A DNA stretch of 64,000 nucleotides from Propionivibrio hellwigii (GCF_041770905.1 NZ_JBEUWX010000002.1:806001-870000); one strand, 5' to 3'. Numbered from the stretch's first letter, positions 1 through 9,376 are shown. Notes: generated by a model not told the origin, from the sequence alone. Numbers and translations: made by a program.

Positions 1-912
1 CTCGGCCAAGATACGCTGCGCTTCCGGCTTCTTCCCGCCCGCATTATCCGCCGCTTCAATAGCGTCGATTTCCTCGACAGACAGAAAAGTGAAATAGCGC
101 ATGAATTTATAGACATCTGCATCGGCTGTATTGATCCAGAATTGATAAAAAGCATAGGGCGAAGTTTTTTTTGCATCCAGCCAAATGGCGCCCGATTCCG
201 TCTTGCCGAATTTGGTCCCGTCGGATTTCGTCACTAGCGGGAGCGTCAGACCATACACCTGCTTCTGATTCAGCCGCCGTGTCAGATCGGCACCGGCGGT
301 AATGTTGCCCCATTGATCTGAACCGCCAATCTGCAATACACAATCATAACGTCGGTTCAGCTCGACAAAATCATAGCCTTGCAACAGGCTATAGGAAAAT
401 TCCGTATAGGAAATACCCTGCTCGTCGCGATTGATGCGTTGCTGCACCGACTCTTTCTTGATCATCGCATTGACCGAGAAATGTTTACCGATATCACGCA
501 AAAAATCGAGTGCGCTCATGCCGCCAAACCAGTCGTAGTTATTGGCCATGATTGCTGCATTGACGCCATCAAAATTCAGAAACGGTGCAACTTGGGCACG
601 AATATTCACAACCCAGACCGCAATAATTTCGGGGGTATTAAGCTTGCGTTCAGTCGCCTTGAAGCTGGGGTCACCGATCATGCCCGTTGCGCCACCAACC
701 AGTGCAATCGGCTTATGTCCCGCCTGCTGAAAGCGTTTGAGCACCAGTACGGGCACCAGATGCCCAAGATGCAGACTATCCGCCGTCGGATCAAAACCAC
801 AATACAGTGTCACCGATGAGCTTGCCAGTAAGGCATCAAGCCCGCGCGCATCGGTCAACTGGGCGATCAGGCCGCGATCATGTAAATCCTGGATCAGGGC
901 GGACTGGAACAT
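1..912 (-). CDS. tyrS: tyrosyl-tRNA synthetase, 3' end outside window
   Basis: Charges tRNA-Tyr with tyrosine in the cytoplasm. About 304 N-terminal codons are present; the reading frame stays open to the left window edge, so roughly the last quarter (the S4-like RNA-binding tail, family length about 400-420 aa) is missing. The protein starts MFQSALIQDLHDRG. The tyrosine-binding and class I signature YCGFDPTADSLHLGHL is at residues about 38-53, and the KMSKS-equivalent KFGKTESGAIW is near residue 235. The ATG at 912 fits the start of known TyrS proteins. The NUDIX gene lies upstream on the same strand, 137 nt away. Identity is certain from these motifs. Confidence 0.97.
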   Translation of the reverse strand, partial: MFQSALIQDLHDRGLIAQLTDARGLDALLASSSVTLYCGFDPTADSLHLGHLVPVLVLKRFQQAGHKPIALVGGATGMIGDPSFKATERKLNTPEIIAVWVVNIRAQVAPFLNFDGVNAAIMANNYDWFGGMSALDFLRDIGKHFSVNAMIKKESVQQRINRDEQGISYTEFSYSLLQGYDFVELNRRYDCVLQIGGSDQWGNITAGADLTRRLNQKQVYGLTLPLVTKSDGTKFGKTESGAIWLDAKKTSPYAFYQFWINTADADVYKFMRYFTFLSVEEIDAIEAADNAGGKKPEAQRILAE

Positions 913-1049
913 CAGACTTTCTCCACAAGATAAAAACCGGTGGATTCTAGCATGTTGCTCAGGGCAATCACCGCATTCTGAAGAACGAGATTCAGTCCAG
1001 AAATAGAGCGATATACGAAGCCTCGGGCGGTATCACAAGCAGTATCTGG

Positions 1050-1631
1050 CTACCAGCCCGAGCGCATAATTTTTTCTGCCCAGAAGAGCGCAGCAATCGT
1101 TTTACCGTCCGTAATCTCGCCATGACGCACTGCCTCCAGCGCCGTATCCAGGCTTAATGTCAGCAATTCGACAAACTCACCCTCATCGAGCCGCTGCCCT
1201 TCGGGGGTCCGCTGCAAACCGCGCGCAGAAAAAATCTCAATTCGCTCGTCAGAATAACCAATGCAGGGATGTAATACACCCAGATGTCGCCAGTCGCTCG
1301 CCATATAGCCCGTTTCTTCCAGAAGCTCGCGTTGGCCGGTCATCAGAACATCTTCACCCGCTTCAATTTTTCCCGCCGGAAATTCAAGAAAAACACGTCG
1401 CAGTGGATAACGGAACTGCCGTTCAAAAACCAGCTCGCCATTATCGAGAATGGGAACAACGACGACCGCTCCCTGATGCCGAATGTATTCGCGCGTCGCC
1501 TCGCGGCCATCGGGCTGGCGTACACGATCCACGCGCACATCAAGCAGGTGGCCGTGATACGCTTGGGTGCTTTCTAGTTCGACTTCTATGAGATGCTTCT
1601 CGTCAGTGCGAGATACCAGATGATTATTCAT
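1050..1631 (-). CDS. nudF: NUDIX hydrolase, ADP-ribose pyrophosphatase type
   Basis: Predicted cytoplasmic Mg-dependent hydrolase of ADP-ribose or a related nucleoside diphosphate sugar. The 193-aa protein carries a complete Nudix box, G-x5-E-x7-REL-x-EE-x-GY (GKIEAGEDVL...RELLEETGY), near residues 90-112. The ATG at 1631 is preceded by an AGGGG ribosome binding site. In many Betaproteobacteria this gene follows the complex I operon. Here it follows tRNA-Leu directly after about 290 nt of AT-rich sequence (see findings). Substrate is inferred from family resemblance only. Confidence 0.85.
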   Translation of the reverse strand: MNNHLVSRTDEKHLIEVELESTQAYHGHLLDVRVDRVRQPDGREATREYIRHQGAVVVVPILDNGELVFERQFRYPLRRVFLEFPAGKIEAGEDVLMTGQRELLEETGYMASDWRHLGVLHPCIGYSDERIEIFSARGLQRTPEGQRLDEGEFVELLTLSLDTALEAVRHGEITDGKTIAALFWAEKIMRSGW

Positions 1632-1919
1632 AACCCCTAAAACATCCTAATAAATAGGGAAAAACACATCGACAAAAAATAGAAATACAAGACAGTAATT
1701 AATCGCTGGACACAACAGTCCCGATACTGCTCCTTGTCGCACAATCTGTGCTGTTATTAGCCGACCGCTTTGTAAAAAAACCAATTTCACCAGCGAATAT
1801 AATTAAATCTATTGCCGTGAAACGGTTTTCTTGGGCGAATTACTTTTTTGGGGCGAGCGTTTTTTTGTTTTTGTTCAAATAAGGAAATAAGCGCGCCTAA
1901 CCGACCTTTTCTTTTTATT
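1632..1919. other. AT-rich intergenic gap where nuo is expected
   Basis: No open frame, RNA gene or clear terminator is visible. The stretch is markedly more AT-rich than its surroundings, with several T-runs. By established betaproteobacterial gene order, nuoA to nuoN would sit between the tRNA-Leu on the right and the NUDIX gene on the left. Confidence 0.5.
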
Positions 1920-2004
1920 TGGTGCCGACGATGAGACTCGAACTCATACGACCGAAGTCACTACCCCCTCAAGATAGCGTGTCTACCAATTTCACCACGT
2001 CGGC
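1920..2004 (-). tRNA. tRNA-Leu (anticodon GAG)
   Basis: An 85-nt class II tRNA. The acceptor pair is GCCGACG/CGTCGGC with discriminator A and encoded CCA. The anticodon stem CTATC/GGTAG holds loop TTGAGGG, giving anticodon GAG. A long variable arm and the T arm TTCGAGT are present. It lies 60 nt downstream of secG on the same strand, so it is probably co-transcribed with tpiA-secG. Confidence 0.96.
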
Positions 2005-2064
2005 ACACCCAAACAACAGGCAACGGTACTGCGAGAGAGATCCGTCACCTTAAAAAATAAGCTG

Positions 2065-2436
2065 TTACTTTGGAATATCTTTAGCCTTTGAAGCAGAATC
2101 CGCAGGAGCCGGAACTTCTTCCCCCGCTGCGGGAGCAGTCACAGCTTCTGGGGCGGATTTTACCGCATCCTCCATCACACTACCAGTTGTCTTTGGCGTA
2201 TTTGAGGCAAAATACGCCAGAGACAGACTCGTCAAGAAGAACACGACGGCAAGCACTGCCGTCGTACGGCTAAGAAAGTTGGCTGAACCGGCGGCACCGA
2301 ACAGGCTACCCGAAGCGCCACTACCAAAAGTCGCGCCCATATCCGCACCTTTGCCGTGCTGTACTAGCACCAGCCCAACGATCCCGACTGCTGCCAAAAC
2401 GTGCAGCGTCAGCGCTAACGAAAAAAGAAACTCCAT
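2065..2436 (-). CDS. secG: preprotein translocase subunit SecG
   Basis: Small inner-membrane subunit of the SecYEG translocon. The 123-aa protein has two transmembrane segments (about residues 3-22 and 53-72) joined by the SecG loop, which contains GKGADMGATFGSGASGSLFG. The C-terminal tail is Ala/Pro/Glu-rich and variable in this family. The start at 2436 (MEFLFSLALTLH) has an AAGGA site 7-8 nt upstream. An upstream in-frame ATG at 2478 would overlap tpiA and is disfavoured. It is 17 nt downstream of tpiA, the standard pairing. Confidence 0.95.
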   Translation of the reverse strand: MEFLFSLALTLHVLAAVGIVGLVLVQHGKGADMGATFGSGASGSLFGAAGSANFLSRTTAVLAVVFFLTSLSLAYFASNTPKTTGSVMEDAVKSAPEAVTAPAAGEEVPAPADSASKAKDIPK

Positions 2437-2453
2437 AAATAATCCTTGCCTTA

Positions 2454-3212
2454 TTAAGCCGGGGTCGCAGCTTGGCAAATTGCCAGAAAATCACTCGCCA
2501 CCAGCGAAGCACCACCGATCAACCCACCATCGATATCGGGCATGCCGAATAGCTCTGCGGCGTTCGACGGCTTAACGCTCCCACCATAAAGAATCTGCAA
2601 ACCTTCAGCAACCTTGACATCAGCGCACGCCACCTGCGCCCGAATAGCGGCATGGACTTCCTGCGCTTGCGCACTACTGGCTGTTTTACCGGTACCAATT
2701 GCCCAAACAGGCTCATACGCGACAACAGCCTTGGAAAAAGCCGCAATGCCGGCGCGATCAATCGCAGCGGCGACCTGCTTTGCGACAACCTCCCCCGTCT
2801 TTCCGGTTTCGCGTTCAGCCAGCGTTTCGCCAACGCACAATATCGGCTGTAAACCGCCCGCCAGCGCCGCGGCAAACTTCTCGGCAACCAGCGCATTATT
2901 TTCACCATACAGTGTACGCCGTTCCGAATGCCCAACCAGCACATAGCGGCAGGCAAAATCACGCAGCATTGATGCGGCAACTTCGCCAGTAAATGCACCA
3001 GAATCCTTTTCGCTCAGATTCTGTGCCCCCCACGCCAGAGACGTTTTAGCCAGCAACGCCTGCGCCTGCGCCAGGTAGGGAAACGGCACGCAGACAGCAA
3101 CAGCAACGCCACACGCATCTGTAATACCTGCCGATAGTTCCTTGAGAAGCGACTGGTTGGCCTGCAAACTACCGTTCATTTTCCAGTTACCTACAACCAA
3201 TTTTTGACGCAT
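2454..3212 (-). CDS. tpiA: triosephosphate isomerase
   Basis: Interconverts dihydroxyacetone phosphate and glyceraldehyde 3-phosphate in glycolysis and gluconeogenesis. The 252-aa protein has normal family length. Visible catalytic elements are NWKMNG near residue 11 (Lys), VGHSERR (His, around residue 93) and AYEPVWAIGTGK (Glu and the flexible loop 6). The start at 3212 (MRQKLVVGNWK) is chosen over the ATG 33 nt upstream, because family members begin just before the NWK motif and because the predicted promoter places the transcript start at about 3229. Confidence 0.97.
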   Translation of the reverse strand: MRQKLVVGNWKMNGSLQANQSLLKELSAGITDACGVAVAVCVPFPYLAQAQALLAKTSLAWGAQNLSEKDSGAFTGEVAASMLRDFACRYVLVGHSERRTLYGENNALVAEKFAAALAGGLQPILCVGETLAERETGKTGEVVAKQVAAAIDRAGIAAFSKAVVAYEPVWAIGTGKTASSAQAQEVHAAIRAQVACADVKVAEGLQILYGGSVKPSNAAELFGMPDIDGGLIGGASLVASDFLAICQAATPA

Positions 3213-3235
3213 GGCACACCTGTCGAAAAAATGCG

Positions 3236-3265
3236 ATTTTATCAATGCCCCCCAGTTCCGGTCAA
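3236..3265 (-). promoter_or_regulatory. predicted sigma-70 promoter of tpiA-secG-tRNA-Leu
   Basis: On the minus strand, TTGACC (3265-3260) is followed after 18 nt by TAAAAT (3241-3236); each hexamer matches consensus at 5 of 6 positions. The transcript would begin near 3229, leaving a leader of about 17 nt before tpiA. Confidence 0.65.
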
Positions 3266-3386
3266 TGTAACACCATTGGAAATACCATTTCAGCTTGCGG
3301 ACTTACGGCATCATATACGGCTCCATCGCGCATTTGCCGGCGTTCTGCTTTTTTCACACGATTCGGACACCAATCGTGCCTTGCGC

Positions 3387-5648
3387 TCATTTTGATGATC
3401 GCCCCCCACGCGGCGGCAAGATCCTCATTTTCAGCTTTTTGATCGGATTCCCGTACCGCTTATCTCCTGTTTCTGCTGGTTGAAAATTCGGCACCAGATG
3501 CCGCTTGCCATTGCCGATCAGGTCAGCACGCCCCATTTGTTTCAGCGTCTCGCGCAATAACGGCCAATTATCGGGATCGTGATAACGCAAGAAAGCTTTA
3601 TGCAGACGGCGCTGGCGCGCACCGCGTACAGTGCTGACCCGTGGTGCATCACGCGTTACCTTTTTCAGCGGATTACGTCCGCTGCGGAACATCGTCGTCG
3701 CCAGCGCCATGGGCGTCGGCAGGAAAGTTTGCACCTGATCGAGTCGGAAACCGTTCCGTTTGAGCCAGAGGGACAGATTGAGCATATCCTCATCGCCCGT
3801 CCCCGGATGCGCCGCGATAAAGTAAGGAATCAGGTATTGTTCCTTGCCCGCGTCCCGCGATGCCTTATCGAAAAGCCGTTTGAATTGATCATATGCACCG
3901 ATACCTGGCTTCATCATGTACGCAAGAGGTCCCGGCTCCGTGTGTTCCGGCGCAATTTTCAAATAACCGCCGACATGATGCGCCACCAGCTCTCTAATGT
4001 ACTCCGGCGAACGCACAGCCAAATCGTAGCGCAACCCGGAACTGATCAGAATGCGCTTGACGCCTGGCACAGCGCGCGCCTTGCGATATAAATCGATCAG
4101 CGGCGCATGGTCGGTGATGAGATTGTGGCAAATATCAGGAAAAACGCACGACAGCCGTCGACAGGCCGACTCGATGTGCTTATCCCGGCAAGCCATACGG
4201 TACATGTTGGCTGTCGGCCCGCCGAGATCGGAAATAATGCCGGTAAAGCCCGGCGTTTTGTCGCGGATATCCTCGATCTCCCGTAATACAGAAGCTTCCG
4301 AGCGGCTCTGGATGATGCGCCCTTCATGCTCGGTAATCGAACAGAACGTGCAACCGCCGAAGCAGCCGCGCATGATATTGATCGAAAAACGGATCATCTC
4401 GTAGGCGGGAATTCTGGCCTGCCCGTAAGCAGGATGCGGTTTACGCTGGAAAGGCAGGTCGTAGACGCCATCCATTTCCGCCGTCGTCAGCGGTATCGGC
4501 GGCGGATTGAGCCAGACATCGCGCGCACCATGCGCCTGAACCAAAGCACGCGCGTTACCGGGATTCGATTCCAGATGCAAGGTACGCGAAGCATGTGCGT
4601 ACAGCACCGGGTCATCGCGCACCTGTTCATAGGAGGGCAGACGAATCACGGTACGCGAACGTGCAGCAATATGCCCGGCATTTTCTGCCTTCCCGGACTC
4701 CACGGCGGATTTACTGCCACGATCCTGGCGGCGCGCCTGACGATCTTGCGTATAAAAAATCAGCGGTTGTGCCGCCGCTTTTTTCACAGATGCTTTTTCC
4801 GCTTTTTCATATGGCACGGAGCTTTCTGCCGTTTTGGCCATTGCCGGGCAATCCTGGCGCACCGTCTCGCCATAAGGATTGGCGGGGCGGTCAAGCCGTC
4901 CCGGCGTATCGACACGGGTTGAATCGATTTCCGTCCAATCATCTGCCGGCAACCAGCCCCGCGCCGTCATGAAAGCCGTACCGCGCAGGTCACGGATGGC
5001 AGCAATCGGCTCACCCATCGCCAGGCGATGCGCCAGCGCGACCATGGCACGCTCGGCATTGCCATAGACCAACAGATCGGCCTTTGCATCCGGCAGCACT
5101 GAACGCCGCACGGTATCCGACCAGTAATCGTAATGGGCAACGCGGCGCAAGCTGGCTTCAATCGCCCCGATCACGACATTTGCCTCCGGATACGCCTCCC
5201 GACAGCGCTGCGCATAGACGATCACAGCTCGGTCCGGGCGGCGATTCGGCGCGCCATCCGGCGTATAGGCATCATCGGAGCGAATCTTGCGATCAGCCGT
5301 ATAACGGTTGACCATCGAATCCATGTTGCCGGCCGACACGCCGAAAAAGAGATTCGGCCGGCCAAGCACGCGGAAAGGCTCGGCGGAATGCCAGTCAGGC
5401 TGGGCAATAATGCCCACGCGAAAGCCCTGCGCTTCGAGCAAGCGCCCGATCAGCGCCGTACTGAAGCTCGGATGGTCAATATAGGCATCGCCGGAAACGA
5501 TGATCACATCACAGGAGTCCCAACCCAGCGCCTCCATTTCTTCACGTGACATCGGCAAAAACGGCGCAATGCCAAAACGCTTCGCCCAATACGGGCGGTA
5601 AGAAAAAAGCGGCTTGGGTAACGCTCCGTTCGGCATCTTCGGCTTCAT
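3387..5648 (-). CDS. ygiQ: YgiQ family radical SAM protein
   Basis: Large radical SAM protein of unknown substrate (UPF0313/YgiQ family), 753 aa. The cluster motif RGCFGGCTFC (CxxxCxxC) is in the middle of the protein and binds the 4Fe-4S cluster that cleaves S-adenosylmethionine. The N-terminal part, with FSYRPYWAKRFG and SGDAYIDHPSF, is typical of the family. The start at 5648 makes a four-base ATGA overlap with the stop of the ETF-QO gene, so translation is probably coupled. A GTG- or ATG-initiated longer form would intrude into ETF-QO. Its place behind an electron-transfer operon may only reflect co-transcription; no redox role is proven. Confidence 0.93.
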   Translation of the reverse strand: MKPKMPNGALPKPLFSYRPYWAKRFGIAPFLPMSREEMEALGWDSCDVIIVSGDAYIDHPSFSTALIGRLLEAQGFRVGIIAQPDWHSAEPFRVLGRPNLFFGVSAGNMDSMVNRYTADRKIRSDDAYTPDGAPNRRPDRAVIVYAQRCREAYPEANVVIGAIEASLRRVAHYDYWSDTVRRSVLPDAKADLLVYGNAERAMVALAHRLAMGEPIAAIRDLRGTAFMTARGWLPADDWTEIDSTRVDTPGRLDRPANPYGETVRQDCPAMAKTAESSVPYEKAEKASVKKAAAQPLIFYTQDRQARRQDRGSKSAVESGKAENAGHIAARSRTVIRLPSYEQVRDDPVLYAHASRTLHLESNPGNARALVQAHGARDVWLNPPPIPLTTAEMDGVYDLPFQRKPHPAYGQARIPAYEMIRFSINIMRGCFGGCTFCSITEHEGRIIQSRSEASVLREIEDIRDKTPGFTGIISDLGGPTANMYRMACRDKHIESACRRLSCVFPDICHNLITDHAPLIDLYRKARAVPGVKRILISSGLRYDLAVRSPEYIRELVAHHVGGYLKIAPEHTEPGPLAYMMKPGIGAYDQFKRLFDKASRDAGKEQYLIPYFIAAHPGTGDEDMLNLSLWLKRNGFRLDQVQTFLPTPMALATTMFRSGRNPLKKVTRDAPRVSTVRGARQRRLHKAFLRYHDPDNWPLLRETLKQMGRADLIGNGKRHLVPNFQPAETGDKRYGNPIKKLKMRILPPRGGRSSK

Positions 5649-7306
5649 AAACTTGTATATGCCGGCCCGTCGCCGCCTTGCGGCGGCGTCCATTTAATAT
5701 TTTGCAGCGGGTCCTTGATATCGCAGGTTCTGCAATGCAGGCAATTCTGCGCATCAATCTGTAAACGCGGCGTGCGCTCCGGCCCCTCGTGCAGAACCCT
5801 ATACACGCCGGCCGGGCAGTAACGCTGCTCCGGGGCATCGTACTTGGCGAGATTGACGGAAACCGGCAAACGCTCATCCTTAAGATGCAAATGAACGGGC
5901 TGATCTTTTTCATAACGCAGATTTGCCAGGAACACGGACGACGGCCGGTCGAACGTCAATACGCCATCCGCCAGCGAATAGGCAATCGGCGAGAAAGCAG
6001 CCGCCGGACGCAAAGCGGCATGATCCGGCTCGTTGACACGCAACGTCCACGGCACATTGCTGGCAAACAGTTTCTGCTCGGCGGCAAATAGTGCGCTGCC
6101 GAAATACAGCCCCGCTTTCGTCAACCAGGGCTTAAAGTTGCGCGTCGCCCACAGTTCATCGTGCAGCCAGCTGCGGCAAAATGCCTGCGGATACGCGCTC
6201 AGCTCATCGCCCGCGCGGCCTGCCCTCAGCGCCGCAAAACAGGCGTCCGCCGCCAGCATGCCGGACAACATGGCGCCATGCACGCCCTTACCGCGCGCCG
6301 CATTGAGAAAACCAGCTGCATCGCCGACCAGCGCACCACCGGGGAATACCAGCCGGGGCATGGCCTGCAGCCCGCCGGATGCAACGCTGTTGGCCCCATA
6401 GGCAATGCGCCGGCCCCCGTGTAAACAGGCGCGGATACGCGGATGTGTCTTAAAGCGCTGAAATTCCTCAAAAGGGGATAGATAAGGATTGGCGTACCCC
6501 AGCCCGACGACGAACCCGACAGCAACCCGCCGATCTTGCTGGTGATACAAAAAACCGCCGCCATAGGTATCCGGCTTCAGCGGCCAACCGCAGGTATGCA
6601 GGACACGGCCCGGAGCATGGTTTTCCGGCCGCACGTCCCAGACTTCCTTGATCCCCAGTCCATATGTTTGCGGCGCGGCACCCTCATCCAGGCGATATTG
6701 CTCGATCAGTCGCTTTCCGAGATACGCGCGACACCCTTCAGCAAACAGCGTGTATTTGCCGCGCAGCGCCATTCCCGGTTGAAAGTCCGGACCCGGCGAA
6801 CCGTCTCGGAGACGCCCGAAATCCCCAGTAATCACGCCATTGACGACGCGTTCGCCATCCACGGTATCTCCCAGAAGAATTTCAGTCGCCGCAAAACCGG
6901 GGAAAATCTCGACCCCCAGGGTCTCGGCCTGCTGCGCCAGCCAGCGGCACAAATCGCCAAGCGAAACAAGGTAAGTGCCGGCCTGACGGAAACAGGCAGG
7001 CAACAGTCGATGCGGGATCTGGATGCTGCCGCGCTCGGATAGCCAGAAAAACGCCTCTTCCGATACGGCGAGTTTGAGCGGCGAATCCTGTTCCCGCCAA
7101 TCAGGCAGCAATTCATCCAATGCGCGCGGATCGACGATGGCGCCGGAAAGCGTGTGTCCGCCAATTTCGGCGGCTTTTTCGATCAGACAAACGCTGATTT
7201 CCCGCCCGTCCGCCTGCGCCTGTCGTTTGAGGCGAATCGCCGCCGATAATCCCGCCGGACCGCCGCCCACGATGACGACATCAAATTCGACGCTCTCACG
7301 GCCCAT
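5645..7306 (-). CDS. electron transfer flavoprotein-ubiquinone oxidoreductase
   Basis: Membrane-associated FAD and 4Fe-4S protein that passes electrons from reduced ETF to ubiquinone. In the 553-aa protein the FAD dinucleotide fold VVIVGGGPAGLSAAIRL is at residues 9-25, the ETF-QO signature GGHTLSGAIVDPRALDEL follows, and the C-terminal cluster ligands are in CLHCRTCDIKDP (about residues 525-536). Length matches the family. It starts 4 nt after etfA and overlaps ygiQ by 4 nt, making an etfB-etfA-ETFQO-ygiQ operon. It links acyl-CoA, amino-acid or sarcosine-type dehydrogenases to the respiratory quinone pool. Confidence 0.96.
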   Translation of the reverse strand: MGRESVEFDVVIVGGGPAGLSAAIRLKRQAQADGREISVCLIEKAAEIGGHTLSGAIVDPRALDELLPDWREQDSPLKLAVSEEAFFWLSERGSIQIPHRLLPACFRQAGTYLVSLGDLCRWLAQQAETLGVEIFPGFAATEILLGDTVDGERVVNGVITGDFGRLRDGSPGPDFQPGMALRGKYTLFAEGCRAYLGKRLIEQYRLDEGAAPQTYGLGIKEVWDVRPENHAPGRVLHTCGWPLKPDTYGGGFLYHQQDRRVAVGFVVGLGYANPYLSPFEEFQRFKTHPRIRACLHGGRRIAYGANSVASGGLQAMPRLVFPGGALVGDAAGFLNAARGKGVHGAMLSGMLAADACFAALRAGRAGDELSAYPQAFCRSWLHDELWATRNFKPWLTKAGLYFGSALFAAEQKLFASNVPWTLRVNEPDHAALRPAAAFSPIAYSLADGVLTFDRPSSVFLANLRYEKDQPVHLHLKDERLPVSVNLAKYDAPEQRYCPAGVYRVLHEGPERTPRLQIDAQNCLHCRTCDIKDPLQNIKWTPPQGGDGPAYTSL

Positions 7307-7310
7307 GGCA

Positions 7311-8417
7311 TCACGCTTTTTTACTCATTGCAGCCAGCGCTCGCGTCAGCGCCGGCACGGCATCGAAGAGATCGGCGATCAGCCCGTAATCGGCGACTTT
7401 GAAAATCGGCGCTTCCGGATCTTTGTCGATTGCAACGATGACTCGTGCCTCCTTAACGCCGGCCAGATGCTGAATTGCGCCCGAAATTCCCACGGCAATG
7501 TAAAGCTCCGGGGCAATAATCCGCCCTGTCTGACCAATCTGTAGCGCATTGGCGGCATATCCCGCGCTGACCGCGCCATAGCTGGCGCCCAGCGCCGCCC
7601 CCAGTTGCTCAGCCAGCGGCGTCAGCAGCATCGAAAAGTTCTCGGCACTCCCCAGCCCACGGCCACCCGCGACGACGATACGCGCAGCATCCAGGGATGG
7701 CGAGTTTTTTCCGCCCTCCATGTTCGTCGCACACCGGCGTTCAAGCAGCACCGCCGCTGCGGTAACCGCCGAGAAGGTCGCGGAGGCAGGCGCAACGACT
7801 GTCATTGTGGCCTGACCGCGCTGTTCATCCCGGCTGCCATACTTGCTATCCCCATTCGCTTCCGCATCATTGTTTGCCGTTGCAAAGCTCGCCGCCCGAA
7901 GCGTCAGAATTTTCACCGGATCGCCGCTGCGCACCGTCAACAGCGCATTGCCCGCATAGACGGGCCGAACAAAGGTGTCGGGCGACGAAATACGCACCAC
8001 GCCAGTGATCGGTTCGACCCCCAGCAAGGCGCCGAGGCGCGACAACACATTGCGGAAATATCCTGAATCCGCCGCCAAAATATGCGTATAACCGGCTGCA
8101 TGCGCCAGAATCAACGCTGCCGTATCCTCCACTCTCGGGGCAGCCTCATTGGCAGAGACGTATGCAGTTTCGGCAATTTTCACCAGCGAAACACCCGGCA
8201 ACGCCGCCGCTGCGCGGGCGGCCGAGGCCGAAGCAGCATCACTGCCATCATTGATCAGCACATGCACTTCGCCGCCCAGCTGCCGGGCGGCTGACACGAT
8301 TGGAGGCACCGTTTTGCTGAGGCCGTCCCCGGTATTTTCCGCAATGACCAGTACACGAATCCCGGAAGAAATACCAGAAGCGACGGGAACAAAAGGGTTG
8401 GGAGAAATGTGAGACAT
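7311..8417 (-). CDS. etfA: electron transfer flavoprotein alpha subunit
   Basis: FAD-binding subunit of ETF, accepting electrons from acyl-CoA and other dehydrogenases. The 368-aa protein ends with the family signature PELYIAVGISGAIQHLAG and DKDPEAPIFKVADYGL, and carries GGRGLGSAENF upstream of it. It is longer than the usual 310-320 aa, partly through a polar, low-complexity insertion near residues 175-205 (NNDAEANGDSKYG). The start MSHISPN at 8417 lies one base after the etfB stop. An ATG 21 nt upstream would overlap etfB; the shorter form is preferred but not proven. Confidence 0.94.
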   Translation of the reverse strand: MSHISPNPFVPVASGISSGIRVLVIAENTGDGLSKTVPPIVSAARQLGGEVHVLINDGSDAASASAARAAAALPGVSLVKIAETAYVSANEAAPRVEDTAALILAHAAGYTHILAADSGYFRNVLSRLGALLGVEPITGVVRISSPDTFVRPVYAGNALLTVRSGDPVKILTLRAASFATANNDAEANGDSKYGSRDEQRGQATMTVVAPASATFSAVTAAAVLLERRCATNMEGGKNSPSLDAARIVVAGGRGLGSAENFSMLLTPLAEQLGAALGASYGAVSAGYAANALQIGQTGRIIAPELYIAVGISGAIQHLAGVKEARVIVAIDKDPEAPIFKVADYGLIADLFDAVPALTRALAAMSKKA

Positions 8418-8418
8418 A

Positions 8419-9186
8419 TCAGAGCACTCGCGCTTCATCGCGCAGACATCTGATCAACTCGCCGACATCGGCGACGCGAACGCCCGCGCGGCGTGGCGGT
8501 GGTGCGCTTATCGATACCTGCGCCAACCGCGAGCCAACATTGATACCCAACGCCTCCAGCCTCAGCGTATCCAAAGGCTTTTTCTTCGCTTTCATCAGAT
8601 TGGGCAACGTCACGTAGCGCGGCGTATTCAGCCCCAATTCAACGGTTAATAGCGCCGGGAGCCGCAGCTGCCAGACTTCGCATCCATCGTCGGTTTCGCA
8701 CGTCGCCAAAACCTGCCCTTCAGAAACATTTAGATGGGAAACGCGCGTCGCCAGCGGCCAGTCAAGCAAGGCAGCAAGCATCGCACCTGTTTGACCGGCA
8801 TCGCTATCGATCGCCTGTTTGCCGCAGATAACAAGATCCGGCAATTCTTTCCGGCACAGCGCTACCAGCACTCTGGCCACAGCCAGCGGCTGAAGCTCGA
8901 TGCCGGTTTCAATAAGGATAGCGCGGTCAGCCCCCATCGCCAGTGCAGTGCGCAGCGTTTCTGCGCAGGCGGATACACCACAGGAGACGGCAATGATCTC
9001 ATTTGCCGCCCCGCTTTCCTTGACGCGAACGGCGGCCTCAACGGCAATTTCATCAAACGGATTCATGCTCATCCTGACACCCGCCGTCTCTACGCCGGTG
9101 CCATCGCCCTTGATGCGGATCGCCACACAGGGGTCAATAACCCGTTTGACGGGCACCAAGATTTTCCCGATTTCAGGCCGCTGCAT
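8419..9186 (-). CDS. etfB: electron transfer flavoprotein beta subunit
   Basis: AMP-binding subunit that pairs with EtfA. The 255-aa protein begins MQRPEIGKILVPVKRVIDP and contains the typical MSMNPFDEIAVEAAVRVKE segment, the GADRAILIE stretch and GKQAIDSDAGQTGAMLA. Its length is normal. It is the first gene of the etfB-etfA-ETFQO-ygiQ operon. The ATG at 9186 is the only start consistent with the conserved N-terminus; the ribosome binding site is weak. Confidence 0.96.
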   Translation of the reverse strand: MQRPEIGKILVPVKRVIDPCVAIRIKGDGTGVETAGVRMSMNPFDEIAVEAAVRVKESGAANEIIAVSCGVSACAETLRTALAMGADRAILIETGIELQPLAVARVLVALCRKELPDLVICGKQAIDSDAGQTGAMLAALLDWPLATRVSHLNVSEGQVLATCETDDGCEVWQLRLPALLTVELGLNTPRYVTLPNLMKAKKKPLDTLRLEALGINVGSRLAQVSISAPPPRRAGVRVADVGELIRCLRDEARVL

Positions 9187-9319
9187 GGATTATTCTTTCA
9201 TTGCCTCGGCAAATCAGGCGCTTGTCTGGCGCGATTGCACGGGACCAGCGGAAATTCGACAGGATGGATGGGAGGATTAGCAAAAACACGCGCAAAGCAC
9301 ACAGGGAATGCGATATAAG

Positions 9320-9363
9320 AAAGAAGAAAAAGAAAAAGAAAAAGCCAATCCCAAAGGATTGGC
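9320..9363 (-). terminator. intrinsic terminator of the tRNA-Pro-Arg-His operon
   Basis: On the minus strand the stem GCCAATCC/GGATTGGC (9363-9344, 4-nt loop) is followed by repeated U5-C runs down to about 9320. It sits 14 nt past the tRNA-His 3' end. Confidence 0.85.
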
Positions 9364-9376
9364 CCAAACACTTCGT

